DNA of 35,048 nt from Mycobacteriales bacterium (lineage in GTDB: Bacteria > Actinomycetota > Actinomycetes > Mycobacteriales > SCTD01). Positions 21,131-30,975 of the stretch are shown in pieces (positions within the stretch are counted from its first letter, which is position 1; every line of letters begins with the position of its first letter). The position numbers were made by a program, and so were the translations under genes. The stretch is from positions 126,509 through 161,556 of the forward strand of contig JBBDWV010000017.1 in the NCBI GenBank assembly GCA_040902655.1, written 5' to 3'. The notes below the pieces were generated by a model. That model saw only the letters and a list, made by a program, of their open reading frames with translations, had not been told where the DNA came from and did no database searches.

Positions 21131-22377
21131 TGGTTCGGGTGCGGCAGCTCGAGGTGTGGCTTCACGACCAGCACGTGGCGTTTCTCAGAGCGCCGGGCAT
21201 CGGCAAGATCCGCGTGCACTACACCGCTGAAGCACTCGCCAGCCACGATCTGGGGATCCCGCTGCTGTCGTGCTCGCTCCCGCTGCGCACCGCAGCCCTG
21301 GACGGGTGGGCCTTCGCCACCGGCCTGCTGCCCGAGGGGCGGCACAGGCAGGCCATGGCGGGCCTGGCCGGTGTACCGACCCACGACGTGCTCGGCATGC
21401 TTGCGCGCTTCGGGCGGGACGTGGCCGGCGCGCTGGTCGTCTCGGAGGTTCCGGCGCCGGCCAGTGACCCCATCGTCGAGCCGTACGGCACCGCCGGCCT
21501 CGAACAGGCAGTCGGGGAACTCGGCGACCATCCGCTGGGGCTGTTCGACGACTCCGAACTTTCCGTGGCCGGGCTGCAGGACAAGATGCTGCTGGTTGCG
21601 CTTCCGGGCGGCGGCTGGGGACGGCCGGTGCACGGCTGGCCATCCACCCACATACTCAAGCTCGACGACCGGCTGCGCCCAGGACTCGTGCGCGCCGAGC
21701 ACGCCTGCCTCGAGCTCGCCCGGGCCGCAGGACTGCCCGCTGCGGCTTCTGAGTTCGTGACGATCGGCGAGGCCGAATGCCTCATCGTGACACGCTTCGA
21801 CCGTCTCGAGCTGCCGGCCGGTGTGGATCCGATTGCGCTCGCACCCGCCGTACGCGTGCACCAGGAAGATGCCTGTCAGGCGACAGGAACCGACCCGGAC
21901 GGGGCCAGGGGCCGAGCCAAGTACGAGCAGCACGGCGGACCCACCCTGAAGACCATCGCCGGGCTTCTCGATGCCTGGGGTGGGAACGAGCAGATGTGGG
22001 CTCTGCTCGACCAGGTCGTCCTCACAGTGGTGATCGGCAACGCTGACGCACACGCGAAGAACATCGCCCTGCTGCACCGCGCCCCTGGCCAGGTGGAGCT
22101 CTCGCCGGCGTACGACACCGTTCCGACGGTGCTGTGGCCGAGAATCGGCACCCGTGCCGCTCTGAGCATCGGCGGCTGCGTGGACCTGCCCGCGGTCACC
22201 GTGGACGACCTCGTCGGCGAGGCGTCGCGGTGGGGGCTGAGCGCGACGACGGCTCGAGCGCGCGTCCGGAGGGTGCTGGACGCTCTTCGAACGGCCGGAA
22301 CCGTCCTGGGCGACGAGATTGACAGCGCAGTGCTCGCAGCCGCCACAGCAAGGGTCGATGCTCTGATCGGACGCTGA
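21130..22377 (+). CDS. hipA: HipA-family serine/threonine kinase toxin
   Basis: A 415-residue protein, close to the 440 of E. coli HipA. Visible motifs are the Gly-rich Ser loop SVAGLQDKM, STHILKL (ATP Lys), the HQEDACQATG loop, the catalytic GNADAHAKN and the metal-binding LSPAYDTVPT. E. coli HipA phosphorylates glutamyl-tRNA synthetase, and the target here is unknown. All key residues are present and the frame is intact, so activity is likely. It is coupled to hipB by overlap. Confidence 0.92.
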   Translation: MVRVRQLEVWLHDQHVAFLRAPGIGKIRVHYTAEALASHDLGIPLLSCSLPLRTAALDGWAFATGLLPEGRHRQAMAGLAGVPTHDVLGMLARFGRDVAGALVVSEVPAPASDPIVEPYGTAGLEQAVGELGDHPLGLFDDSELSVAGLQDKMLLVALPGGGWGRPVHGWPSTHILKLDDRLRPGLVRAEHACLELARAAGLPAAASEFVTIGEAECLIVTRFDRLELPAGVDPIALAPAVRVHQEDACQATGTDPDGARGRAKYEQHGGPTLKTIAGLLDAWGGNEQMWALLDQVVLTVVIGNADAHAKNIALLHRAPGQVELSPAYDTVPTVLWPRIGTRAALSIGGCVDLPAVTVDDLVGEASRWGLSATTARARVRRVLDALRTAGTVLGDEIDSAVLAAATARVDALIGR

Positions 22378-22455
22378 AACAGTTGTGAAGCCGGGGCTTC
22401 TCACGGTCATCGCGGGAAGGGAGGGAATGTCCTCGTCGAGGGCTGGACCGGGGAC

Positions 22456-22515
22456 CGGATCGACTGCTACCGGGTCGATCTCTATCGGGTCGATCTCTAC
22501 CAGGTCGCCTGCTCC
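22456..22515. repeat. 15-bp tandem repeat across the FtsH2 stop codon
   Basis: Four 15-bp units, CGGATCGACTGCTAC, CGGGTCGATCTCTAT, CGGGTCGATCTCTAC and the diverged CAGGTCGCCTGCTCC, run from 22456 to 22515. The middle two differ by one base. The TAG stop of the minus-strand FtsH2 gene (22497-22499) lies within unit 3, so the repeat probably arose by slippage at the gene end. Confidence 0.75.
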
Positions 22516-25145
22516 CGGAGCGTCAGCAGGTCGGCGAGGTCGGCGCCGGTGAGCGTCTCGCGCTCCAGCAGTGCGGCGGCGAGGGCGTCCAGCTGCGGGC
22601 GGGCGTGGGTGAGCAGGACGGTCGCCTGCCGGCCGGCCTCCTCGACCAGCCGGCGGGTCTCGGCGTCGACGAGGCGGGCGACCTCGGGGGAGCGGCCGCC
22701 GGTGTCGCGGTAGTCCAGCGGGCCGAGGGCCTCGCTCATGCCGAATTCGCGGACCATCCGCCCGGCCAGCTCGGTGACCCGCTGGAGGTCGCTGGCGACG
22801 CCGGAGGCGTTGGAGTCGAAGACGAGGCGTTCGGCGGCCCAGCCGCCGAGCAGGGTCGCCATCTGGTCGAGCATCATCGGCCGGGAGAACATCACCCGGT
22901 CGTGGCTGTCGATGGTCACGCAGCGGCCGAGCGAGCCGCCGGAGGCCAGGATCGACAGCCGGTGCGGGCGGGCGCCGGTCAGCAATGAGGCGACGAGGGC
23001 GTGCCCCGCCTCGTGGTGGGCGACGACGGCGCGTTCGTGCTCGGACAGCACGGTGCCGCGGGAGGCGACGCCGCCGTGTGCCCGCTCGACGGCCTCCTCG
23101 ACCAGCGGCAGCGAGATCTCCGGACTACCCCGCCGGGCGGCCAGCAGGGCCGCCTCGTTCAGCACGTTGTCCAGGTCGGCGCCGGAGAAGCCGAGGGTGA
23201 TGCCGGCGACCTTGTCCAGGTCGACGTCGGGTCCGAGCGGCTTGCCCGCGGCGTGCAGCGCGAGGATCGCGGACCGGCCGGCCCGGTCGGGCAGCTGGAT
23301 CGCGACGTGCCGGTCGAAGCGGCCGGGGCGCACCAGCGCGGAATCCAGGATGTCCGGCCGGTTCGTCGCCGCCATCACGATCACCCCGGCGCGGCCGGCG
23401 AAACCGTCGAGCTCGACGAGGATCTGGTTGAGGGTCTGCTCACGCTCCCGGTGGCCGTCGGCGGCGCCGGTCGAGCGGCGGGCCCCGATCGCGTCGATCT
23501 CGTCGATGAAGACGATGGCCGGCGCGATCGCGGCGGCCTCGGCGAACAGCTCCCGCACCCGGGAGGCGCCCTCGCCGGCGAAGACCTCGACGAACTCGCT
23601 GCCGGCCACCGACAGGAAGGCGGCGTTGGCCTCCCCGGCCACCGCCCGCGCGAGCAACGTCTTGCCGCAGCCGGGCGGGCCGGACAGCAGGATCCCGCGC
23701 GGCACCCGGGCGCCGACCGCGGCGAACCGGGCCGGATCGGCGAGGTAGTCGCGGACCTCGGCCAGCTCGGCGATCGCGTCGTCGACCCCGGCCACCTCGG
23801 CGAAGGTCAGCCGCTCCTCCGCACCGGACCGCCGGCCGATGCCCTTGTCCCGCAGCGACAACCGGCGCTGCCGCTCCGGGGCCTCCAGGATCCGCTGCAC
23901 CGCGGCGTCCAGGTCGGCCTGCGCCACGCTGGTCCGCTCGGCCCGCAGCGCCAGCAGCGCGGCGTCGTTGACCACCGCGGCCAGGTCGGCGCCGGTCAGC
24001 CCGATCGCGCGGTTCGCCACCGCGTCCAGGTCGACGTCCACCCCGAGGGACGTACGGCGGGCGTGCACCTGCAGGATCGCCCGCCGGGCGGTCTCGTCGG
24101 GGCGTTCGAGGCCGATCGTGCGGTCGAAGCGCCCAGGCCGCAGCAGCGCCTGGTCCAGGATGTCCGGGCGGTTGGTCGCACCCAGCACGATGACCCGCTC
24201 GCCGGTGGAGAAGCCGTCCATCTCGGCCAGCACCTGGTTCAGCGCCTGCTCCTGCTCTCCGTGCGAGGACGCCGCGCCCGGCCCGCCGCCGCCGCGGGCC
24301 CGCCCGACCGAGTCCAGCTCGTCGACGAAGATCAGCGCGGGGGCGTTGGCCCGCGCCTCCTTGAACAGCTCGCGGACGCGCGCGGCGCCGACCCCGGCGT
24401 ACAGCTCGACGAAGTCCGACCCGGAGATGGAGTAGAAGGCGGCGCCGGCCTCGCTCGCCAGCGCCTTGGCCAGCAGCGTCTTGCCGCAGCCGGGCGGGCC
24501 GTAGAGCAGCACGCCCTTGGGCACCGCCACCCCCATCCCGGTGAACCGCTCCGGGTCGGACAGGAACTCCTTGAGCTCCCGCAGCTCGGCGACCGCGGCG
24601 TCCTGCCCGGCGACGTCGGCGAAGGTCACCCCGCCGTCCTCGGCCTCGAACCGGGTGGCGACGCTGCGGATCCCGAACAGCCCGGTCCCGCGGCGGTAGG
24701 ACAGGATCAGGTAGACGAACAGCGTGACCAGCATCAGGCTCGGCAGCAGGATGCTGGCCAGCGACACGACCCGCTTGCCGACCTGCTGGTCGACGGTGAC
24801 CGGGACGCGGCTCTCGATGAACAGGTTCAGCAGATCGCGCTGGGTCCCGCGGATCAGCGGGGCGTTGTAGGCCTTCGGGGTCGCCTCGGCGCCGAACTCC
24901 GGCGTCTCGGCGATGTAGGACCCGACGACGTAGGCGTCCTCGTCCAGGACGTGCGCGTTGACCAGCATGCCCGACTGGGCCAGCTCGACCAGCTGGTCGT
25001 AGCGCAGCTCATCGCCGCTGACGTGCGGCCGGGACATCTCCAGGACCCCGATGTAGCAGAGGACCAGCGCGCCGAGGGCCAGCCCGATCCACAGGCCGAG
25101 CCGGTCCTTGCCGCCCTTCTCGGGCGTGCGGGTGCTAGCTGCCAT
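22497..25145 (-). CDS. FtsH-like membrane metalloprotease with two AAA modules
   Basis: An 882-residue protein, about 230 residues longer than usual FtsH. It has membrane helices at about 16-36 and 126-150, an extracytoplasmic domain (40-120), AAA module 1 (about 173-425) and AAA module 2 (about 445-690), then the M41 peptidase. Module 1 has Walker A GPPGCGKT at 216-223, Walker B LIFVDE and RPGRFDR. Module 2 has GPPGCGKT at 489-496, Walker B IVFIDE and RPGRFDR. Zinc motif HEAGH is at 711-715 with third ligand Asp786 (VASDLQRV). Both modules keep all ATPase motifs, and the second is closer to the FtsH1 AAA. The extracytoplasmic domain shares LDEDAxVVG with FtsH1. The start is ATG 25145 with AGGAGGG 5 bases upstream, overlapping the BNR3 stop by 11 bases. 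It may be a two-ring unfoldase-protease. Confidence 0.92.
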   Translation of the reverse strand: MAASTRTPEKGGKDRLGLWIGLALGALVLCYIGVLEMSRPHVSGDELRYDQLVELAQSGMLVNAHVLDEDAYVVGSYIAETPEFGAEATPKAYNAPLIRGTQRDLLNLFIESRVPVTVDQQVGKRVVSLASILLPSLMLVTLFVYLILSYRRGTGLFGIRSVATRFEAEDGGVTFADVAGQDAAVAELRELKEFLSDPERFTGMGVAVPKGVLLYGPPGCGKTLLAKALASEAGAAFYSISGSDFVELYAGVGAARVRELFKEARANAPALIFVDELDSVGRARGGGGPGAASSHGEQEQALNQVLAEMDGFSTGERVIVLGATNRPDILDQALLRPGRFDRTIGLERPDETARRAILQVHARRTSLGVDVDLDAVANRAIGLTGADLAAVVNDAALLALRAERTSVAQADLDAAVQRILEAPERQRRLSLRDKGIGRRSGAEERLTFAEVAGVDDAIAELAEVRDYLADPARFAAVGARVPRGILLSGPPGCGKTLLARAVAGEANAAFLSVAGSEFVEVFAGEGASRVRELFAEAAAIAPAIVFIDEIDAIGARRSTGAADGHREREQTLNQILVELDGFAGRAGVIVMAATNRPDILDSALVRPGRFDRHVAIQLPDRAGRSAILALHAAGKPLGPDVDLDKVAGITLGFSGADLDNVLNEAALLAARRGSPEISLPLVEEAVERAHGGVASRGTVLSEHERAVVAHHEAGHALVASLLTGARPHRLSILASGGSLGRCVTIDSHDRVMFSRPMMLDQMATLLGGWAAERLVFDSNASGVASDLQRVTELAGRMVREFGMSEALGPLDYRDTGGRSPEVARLVDAETRRLVEEAGRQATVLLTHARPQLDALAAALLERETLTGADLADLLTLREQATW

Positions 25146-26709
25146 CTCGCCCTCCTGCGTGCGATGCCGCCTGCAGCGTGACCCTGTCACGTCCGGCCGG
25201 CCGTCCGGCCGTCCGGCGCCGCGGTCGTACGGACAACAGCCCCACAGCCGCGACGGCCACCAGCCCGGCCAGCCACGGCAGTGCACCGCGCAGCGCCGAC
25301 GGCGGCTGGAAGACCACGACCGCACGGGCCAGGTCCTGCTTGCCGGAGGCCTCGGTGCCGGCGCGGGTGTCGGTCCACACCGCCAGTGCCCGCTCGTCGC
25401 CGGAGACCAGGCCCAGCCCGCTGCCGAGGTCGGTCAGGCCGCGTTCGCTGCCCGGGCCGATCCGGGCGTCGAAGGACCGGTCGGACAGCAGCATCCGCGG
25501 GCCGAAGCTCGCGCCGCCGTCGGTCGAGGACTGCAGCGACACCTCGTTGTTCGCGTCGTCGGGGTCAACCCGCCGGTCGTAGTAGACGACGTCCAGCCTG
25601 CCGTCCGGGGCGAGCCCGAGCCGCGGCAGGTACTGCGCGGTGCCGTCCCCTTCGGGGGTGTCGTTGACCCGCCGGCCGGGACCGAAGCTCGCGCCGCCGT
25701 CGGTGGAGGTCCAGACCCGCACGTCCGGGTCACCCAGCCGGGCGTCGCTGAACGCGACGTGCACCCGCTCGCCGCCCACCGCCAGCGACGGCGCGGGCGG
25801 GATGAACACCACGAACCGCTGCGCCGGCACGACCGCGTCCTCGACCACCGTCTGCGACCAGGTGGCGCCGGCATCGGCCGAGCGGGCGAGCATCAGGGAC
25901 CAGGGACCGGGGTAGGGCTCGCCACCGCGGCCTTCGTGGGCGCCTGCGTAGTCCAGCGAGTCCCGGCCGATGTCGAGGTAGAGCACGGACAGCCGGTCGC
26001 CGGCGACCGCGACCGACGGGGCCAGCACCCGCTCGCGTGAGGGCGGGCTGACCTGCTCGGGCGGGCTCCAGGTGGCGCCGCCGTCGTCGGAGCGGGCGGC
26101 CAGGATCGGATTGCCCGGCTGGGGGAAGGCGAAGGTGCCGACCTGCCCGACCTGCAGCCAGGTCAGCCACAGCCGGCCGGCCTGCTCCGGATCCGCGGCC
26201 AGTCGGGCCTGGAACGCCAACGGCCCCAGCGCCTTTCGCGGCACCGAGAACGTCTGCCCCAGGTCGGTGGAGGAGACCGTCCAGCCGGCGTTCGGGGTGT
26301 TGCCGAAGCCCTTCAGCGTGACGAAGAAGAGGTAGAGCGTCCCGTCCGGGCCGAAGCCGGCGTCCGGGGCGTAGCAGCGCTCGGGCTGCTCCTCCCCTGC
26401 CGGGAAGGGGATCGGCCGGGCCTGCCAGCTCGCGCCGCCGTCTGCCGAGGTGTGCATCGCGCAGGAGAAGACCGGCGCGTCCACCCGGTTGACCAGCGCG
26501 AGCATCCGCGGGTCGGTCGGGTGGCGCGTGACGACCGGCGAGTTGTGCGCGGAGAAGTCCTTGGCGTCCGCCGCCGACGCGTTCACCGGCAGGCCGCGGG
26601 TGACCACGGTCGCACCGGCCGCCGGGGCCGTCCCGCCGATCAGCGCCAGGCCCGCCGCGACCGTCAGCAGCCCCGCGGCCAGCATGGCGCGGACGGCGCT
26701 GGACGTCAT
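25135..26709 (-). CDS. BNR/Asp-box beta-propeller surface protein 3
   Basis: A 524-residue third member of the propeller family. It has a signal peptide (about 8-35), six Asp-boxes (SADGGASW, STDLGQTF, SDDGGATW, SADAGATW, STDGGASF twice) and the family stretches NRVDAPVFSCAMHTS and ERCYAPDAGFG. A C-terminal membrane helix (about 470-490) precedes a long Arg-rich tail of about 30 residues. It lacks an LPxTG-like motif, so it stays membrane-anchored, unlike paralogue 1. The start is the ATG at 26707-26709, 40 bases after the -10 of its CTTCAGC promoter. It is the first gene of an operon with FtsH2. No FRIP sialidase motif is seen. Confidence 0.87.
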   Translation of the reverse strand: MTSSAVRAMLAAGLLTVAAGLALIGGTAPAAGATVVTRGLPVNASAADAKDFSAHNSPVVTRHPTDPRMLALVNRVDAPVFSCAMHTSADGGASWQARPIPFPAGEEQPERCYAPDAGFGPDGTLYLFFVTLKGFGNTPNAGWTVSSTDLGQTFSVPRKALGPLAFQARLAADPEQAGRLWLTWLQVGQVGTFAFPQPGNPILAARSDDGGATWSPPEQVSPPSRERVLAPSVAVAGDRLSVLYLDIGRDSLDYAGAHEGRGGEPYPGPWSLMLARSADAGATWSQTVVEDAVVPAQRFVVFIPPAPSLAVGGERVHVAFSDARLGDPDVRVWTSTDGGASFGPGRRVNDTPEGDGTAQYLPRLGLAPDGRLDVVYYDRRVDPDDANNEVSLQSSTDGGASFGPRMLLSDRSFDARIGPGSERGLTDLGSGLGLVSGDERALAVWTDTRAGTEASGKQDLARAVVVFQPPSALRGALPWLAGLVAVAAVGLLSVRPRRRTAGRPAGRDRVTLQAASHAGGRDGS

Positions 26710-26748
26710 CGGCACCCGCGGGGCAGGCAGCAGCAGCGCATGGGCCCG

Positions 26749-26781
26749 ACGGTAGGGCCCGAAGCTGAAGATTGGCTGAAG
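26749..26781 (-). promoter_or_regulatory. CTTCAGC direct-repeat promoter for BNR3-FtsH2
   Basis: On the minus strand, CTTCAGC begins at 26781 and again at 26770 (spacer CAAT, 11-bp period), then 9 nt and TACCGT at 26749-26754. The expected start is near 26742. It is the only site with C as the seventh base in both copies, but the spacing is identical to the others. Confidence 0.7.
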
Positions 26782-26815
26782 AACGCTGACACCCGGCGCC
26801 GGGCCTGCCCCGCTG

Positions 26816-28321
26816 TCAGCCGTGCGCGACCGCCTGCACGATGCCGGCGCGGGCCGTCGGGTCGGCGTAGCGGCGCAGGCTGCGCAGCACGGACAGGCCG
26901 GCCAGCAGCAGTACCGGCAGGGCCAGCAACGGCGGCCACCACCAGATCCCGGCCTGGCTGGCGGCGCCGAGCAGGACGCCGACGACCGCCACCGGCACCG
27001 CCAGCCGGGCGCTGGCGACGGCCAGCGCGCCGGGTGGGGCGACGGCGTCACGGGGGCCGCGCAGCTCGGCCCGGTGCGGACGGCGTACCGACATCTTCAG
27101 CGCGCCGGCCACCACGACCGCGGTGCAGGCCAGCCCCGAGGCGACGATGGCGGCGAGTTGACTGCCGGTGGGGGAGCCCGGGCTGCGCAGCGAGCCGGCG
27201 AGGGCGGCGACGACGGTCGCGGCCAGCACCGTCTCGGCCAGCACCAGAGCCTTCGCGCGGGCGACCAGCCTCGGGTCGTGGGGGAGCGAGGCCAGCCACA
27301 CCGCACCGGAACCGTCCAGGCAGAAGGCGTTCACCCCGAACAGCAGCCCGGCGCCGGCAGCCACCAGCCCCGGCAGCACGATCATCGACTCCCACGGGAC
27401 CGCCGTGCCGGCCGCGATCAGCCCCGGCAGGATCGCCAGGACCAGGCCGCCCCGGCGCAGCGCCGGAGCCCGCCAGACCGAGGCCCGGTCGACCGCGACG
27501 AGCTCGCGCAGCGCGCCGGCCTTGGCGGCCCGGCGTCGTACCGGCTGGCTGTGCCGGACGTGGCCGGCGTCACCGGGACGGCGCAGCGCCCAGGCGCAGG
27601 TCCGCACCCCGGCACCCAGGCCGATCGCGGTGCCTGCGAGCAGCACCCCCGTGACCACGCCCCAGTGCACCAGCTGGCCGCCCCCGCCGGCGACGACGCC
27701 GGCCACCACGCTGCGGGTCGGGCTGGCGTCGAGCAGGTCGCGGCCGTGGCCGGTGCGGATCACCAGCACGGCGGTGCCGAGCAGGGTGATCCCGAGACCG
27801 CCGACCACCCGGCGGCCGGCCTGCGTGTGCCGCAGCCCGACGACCAGCCAGGCGAGGGTCTGCCCGGCGACGGTGAGACCGGCGACGTACGCGCCGGTGG
27901 TCACCCCGCCGCGCAGTGCGCTGCCGTCGAGGGTGAGATAGGAGGTGAGGGCGACCAGGACCAGCAGCTGGATGACCCAGACCAGGTTGAGGGGGGCCAG
28001 CAGCAGGCCACCGAGGAACTGGGTCGCCGGCCGGACCGGCAGGGCGACCAGCTGGTCGGGCGGCACCACCTCGTTGCCACCGCCGGCGGTGAGCGGCGCG
28101 ATGACCGCGAGCGCTCCGAAGCCGAGGTAGGCCACCGGAGCCAGCTCGACGGCGGTGGCCAGCGCGGCCGGGTCGAGGGCGTCGCCGCTGCCGGCGACCA
28201 GGATGACCAGCCAGCCCACCACCAGCGCGGCGAGCACGATGCCGACCCGCAGCCCGGGCGAGCGGCTCATCTGCCAGCGCAGCACCAGCAACGCCTGCAG
28301 CTGGTCGAGTGCACCGGTCAC
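26816..28321 (-). CDS. ABC-2-type exporter permease, multi-spanning
   Basis: A 501-residue hydrophobic protein with about ten to twelve predicted membrane segments and a central cytoplasmic loop ([20 protein letters not shown] region). No family signature is strong enough to name a substrate. The GTG start (28319-28321) overlaps the ATPase stop (GTGA), so the two form an exporter operon. It begins the chromosomal block that shows no CTTCAG promoter. Confidence 0.8.
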   Translation of the reverse strand: MTGALDQLQALLVLRWQMSRSPGLRVGIVLAALVVGWLVILVAGSGDALDPAALATAVELAPVAYLGFGALAVIAPLTAGGGNEVVPPDQLVALPVRPATQFLGGLLLAPLNLVWVIQLLVLVALTSYLTLDGSALRGGVTTGAYVAGLTVAGQTLAWLVVGLRHTQAGRRVVGGLGITLLGTAVLVIRTGHGRDLLDASPTRSVVAGVVAGGGGQLVHWGVVTGVLLAGTAIGLGAGVRTCAWALRRPGDAGHVRHSQPVRRRAAKAGALRELVAVDRASVWRAPALRRGGLVLAILPGLIAAGTAVPWESMIVLPGLVAAGAGLLFGVNAFCLDGSGAVWLASLPHDPRLVARAKALVLAETVLAATVVAALAGSLRSPGSPTGSQLAAIVASGLACTAVVVAGALKMSVRRPHRAELRGPRDAVAPPGALAVASARLAVPVAVVGVLLGAASQAGIWWWPPLLALPVLLLAGLSVLRSLRRYADPTARAGIVQAVAHG

Positions 28322-29022
28322 GAGATGAGCGCGCGGTAGCGCGCGTCGCCGTCGGGGCCGGTGAGCTCCGCGGCCGGGGCGGCGCCCACGACCCGGCCGC
28401 CCGTGAGGACCACCGCCTCCTGGCACCCCTGCACCGCGAGCTCGAGCAGGTGCGTGCTGATCAGGACGGCCGCGCCCTGCGCGCGCGCCTCCCGCACGAC
28501 CTCGAGCGTCGCGTCCACCCCCAGCGGGTCGACGCCGTCGAACGGCTCGTCGAGCAGCAGCAGTGGCGGCTCGTGGAAAGCTGCGAGGACGACCGACAGC
28601 CGGCGGCTCATGCCGTGCGAGAAGCCGGCGGTCACCCGGTCGGCGGCGTCCGCGAGGTCGAACCGGTCGAGCAGGTCACTCGCCCGGGCCCGCCAGTGGT
28701 ACATGCCGCGCAGCCGGGCGGCCAGCTGCAGGTGCTCCCACGGCGTCGCCCGCGGGATGAGCCCGCCGACGTCCGGGCAGTAGCCGACCGCTGCGCGTAC
28801 GCCCGCCGGGTCGTCGGCCGCCTCGATGCCGGTGACGCGCACGGTGCCGGCGCTCGGCGGCAGCACACCGGCGAGCACCCGCATCGTCGTGGACTTGCCC
28901 GCACCGTTGCGGCCGACCAGCGCGACGGAGGCGCCGGCGGCGACGGAGAGGTCGAAGCCGCCCACGGCGCGCACGGCACCGAAGTCGACGACGAGGCCGG
29001 AGGCCAGTAGGACGGGGGCCAC
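28318..29022 (-). CDS. ABC transporter ATP-binding protein
   Basis: A 234-residue ATPase. Walker A is GRNGAGKST (about 37-45), the signature is [11 protein letters not shown] (a divergent LSGGQ), Walker B is [13 protein letters not shown], and the switch His is in ISTHLL. It is of the drug/lipid/ABC-2 exporter type (CcmA/YhaQ-like). The SHGMSRR signature is the common variant of the ABC-2 group. GTG 29022 is the only good start. It is coupled to the permease at 26816-28321 and lies 40 bases from fadD on the same strand. Confidence 0.92.
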   Translation of the reverse strand: MAPVLLASGLVVDFGAVRAVGGFDLSVAAGASVALVGRNGAGKSTTMRVLAGVLPPSAGTVRVTGIEAADDPAGVRAAVGYCPDVGGLIPRATPWEHLQLAARLRGMYHWRARASDLLDRFDLADAADRVTAGFSHGMSRRLSVVLAAFHEPPLLLLDEPFDGVDPLGVDATLEVVREARAQGAAVLISTHLLELAVQGCQEAVVLTGGRVVGAAPAAELTGPDGDARYRALIS

Positions 29023-29062
29023 GGTCGTCCTTTCGGGGAGCGGACCTCCAGGAGAACCCGAC

Positions 29063-30856
29063 CTAGCCGTTACCGCCAGCGTAGAGCTCCTCGACCGCGC
29101 TGTGGTACTGCTTCATCACCACCGACCGCTTCAGCTTGAGCGACGGCGTCAACTGGCCGCCCTCCTCCGTCCAGTCCTCCGGCAGGACGGCGAACTTGCG
29201 GATCGCCTCCGCCTGCGACACCGCCTTGTTCGCCTCGTCGACCGCGCGCTGGAGCTCGGCCAGCAGGTCGGCGTCCTGGGCGAGCGTCGCCACGTCCGCG
29301 GGCTTGCCCTTGGCCGCGGCCCAGCCCGGCACCGCCTCGGCGTCGAGCGTGACCAGGCAGCCGATGAACGGGCGCTGATCGCCGACGACCATGCACTGGC
29401 TGATCAGCGGGTGGGCCCGCAGCCGGTCCTCCAGCACGGCCGGCGCGACGTTCTTGCCGGCGGCGGTGACGATCAGCTCCTTCTTGCGGCCGGTGATGCG
29501 CAGGAAGCCGTCGGCGTCCAGCTCGCCGATGTCGCCGGTGTGGAACCAGCCGTCGACGACCGTCTCGCCGGTGGCGGAGGGGTTGTGCCAGTAGCCCTGG
29601 TAGACGTTCTCGCCCGACATGAGGATCTCGCCGTCCTCGGCGATGCGGATCGTGACGCCGGGGGAGGGCCGGCCGACGGAGCCGATCCGCAGCTGGGCCG
29701 GGGTGTTCACGGTGCCGGCGGCGGTCGTCTCGGTCAGCCCCCAGCCCTCGAGGATGGTGATGCCGATGCCCCGGTAGAAGTGGCCCAGCCGGGCGCCCAG
29801 CGGCGCCCCGCCGGACACCGCCCAGGCGACCTGCCCGCCCAGCGCGGCCCGCAGCTTGGAGTAGACGAGCTTGTCGAACAGCGTGTGCTTCAGGCTCAGC
29901 GCCAGCCCCGGCCGGCCCGCGTCCAGCGCCTCGGAGTAGGCGATGGCGGTGGCCTCGGCCTTGTCGAAGATGGCGCCCTTGCCGTCGCCGTGCGCCTTCT
30001 GCTTGGCGCCGTTGTAGACCTTCTCGAAGACCCGCGGCACCGACAGGATGAACGTCGGCTGGAAGGTGGCGAAGTCGGGCAGCAGCGCCTTGAGGTCGGC
30101 GGTGTGGCCCATCCGGGCGCCGCTCTCCACGCAGGCGACCTGGATCAGCCGGGCGAAGACGTGGGCCAGCGGGAGGAAGAGCAGCGTCGAGCCGGTCGGG
30201 TGGAACAGCTCGGGCAGGACCACCGACGCGCTGCGGCAGGTGCCGAGCAGGTTGCCGTGCGTCAGCTCGCAGCCCTTGGGTCGCCCGGTCGTGCCGGAGG
30301 TGTAGATGATGGTGGCCAGGCTGTCCGTGGTCAGGGTGGCGCGGCGGGCCTCCAGCTCGCTGTCGGGCACGTCGCGCCCCGAGGCGGCCAGCTCCTCCAG
30401 GCCGCCCGCGTCGATCTGCCAGGAGGAGGCGAGATCGGGCAGTGAGCCGCGGACCTGCTCCAGCGTCTGCTGGTGACCGGCGCTCTCGACGATGACGGCG
30501 ACCGCACCGGAGTCGCCGAGGTTCCACTGCACCTGCTCGGCCGAGGACGTCTCGTAGATGGGGACCGTGACGGCGCCGGCGGTCCAGATCGCGTAGTCGC
30601 AGAGCGTCCATTCGTACCGCGTCTTGCTCATCAGCCCGACCCGGTCGCCGGGCTGCACGCCACTGGCGGCCAGCCCGGCCGCGACGGCGCCGACCTCGGT
30701 GGCGAACTCCCGCGCCGTGACCGGCGTCCAGCGGCCGTCGACCTTGCGGGTGAAGACCACCTGGTCGGGCGCTGTCCGGGCGCGCTCGAGAACGATGTCC
30801 GTCAGCGCCGCGGACGGCGCGACCTCGACTGCTGGGGGGGTGGCGAACTCCTGCAC
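29063..30856 (-). CDS. fadD: long-chain acyl-CoA synthetase (FadD15-type)
   Basis: A 597-residue AMP-forming ligase that activates fatty acids to acyl-CoA. The phosphate-binding loop [13 protein letters not shown], the GWGLTET adenine motif, the [20 protein letters not shown] hinge region and [17 protein letters not shown] are all intact, with a C-terminal lid ending [12 protein letters not shown]. Length matches actinobacterial FadD15-like enzymes. The start is GTG 30856. It is divergent from the zinc-ribbon gene. It belongs to the ordinary chromosomal block. Confidence 0.93.
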   Translation of the reverse strand: MQEFATPPAVEVAPSAALTDIVLERARTAPDQVVFTRKVDGRWTPVTAREFATEVGAVAAGLAASGVQPGDRVGLMSKTRYEWTLCDYAIWTAGAVTVPIYETSSAEQVQWNLGDSGAVAVIVESAGHQQTLEQVRGSLPDLASSWQIDAGGLEELAASGRDVPDSELEARRATLTTDSLATIIYTSGTTGRPKGCELTHGNLLGTCRSASVVLPELFHPTGSTLLFLPLAHVFARLIQVACVESGARMGHTADLKALLPDFATFQPTFILSVPRVFEKVYNGAKQKAHGDGKGAIFDKAEATAIAYSEALDAGRPGLALSLKHTLFDKLVYSKLRAALGGQVAWAVSGGAPLGARLGHFYRGIGITILEGWGLTETTAAGTVNTPAQLRIGSVGRPSPGVTIRIAEDGEILMSGENVYQGYWHNPSATGETVVDGWFHTGDIGELDADGFLRITGRKKELIVTAAGKNVAPAVLEDRLRAHPLISQCMVVGDQRPFIGCLVTLDAEAVPGWAAAKGKPADVATLAQDADLLAELQRAVDEANKAVSQAEAIRKFAVLPEDWTEEGGQLTPSLKLKRSVVMKQYHSAVEELYAGGNG

Positions 30857-30975
30857 CTGAACTCCTCGTCGAGTCGCGGCGGACGGCCCAGATGATCGAG
30901 CGCGTCCTGACGTGCGACCTTAGCGTGCAGCCCTTTGTGCTACAGGCACGTTGCGGATCTGCCGACCACGACCCC

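Noticed and set aside
23001-25181. Long plus-strand frame opposite FtsH2
   Set aside because: Low-complexity Gly/Gln/Arg/Asp composition, and the minus strand encodes an intact protease.
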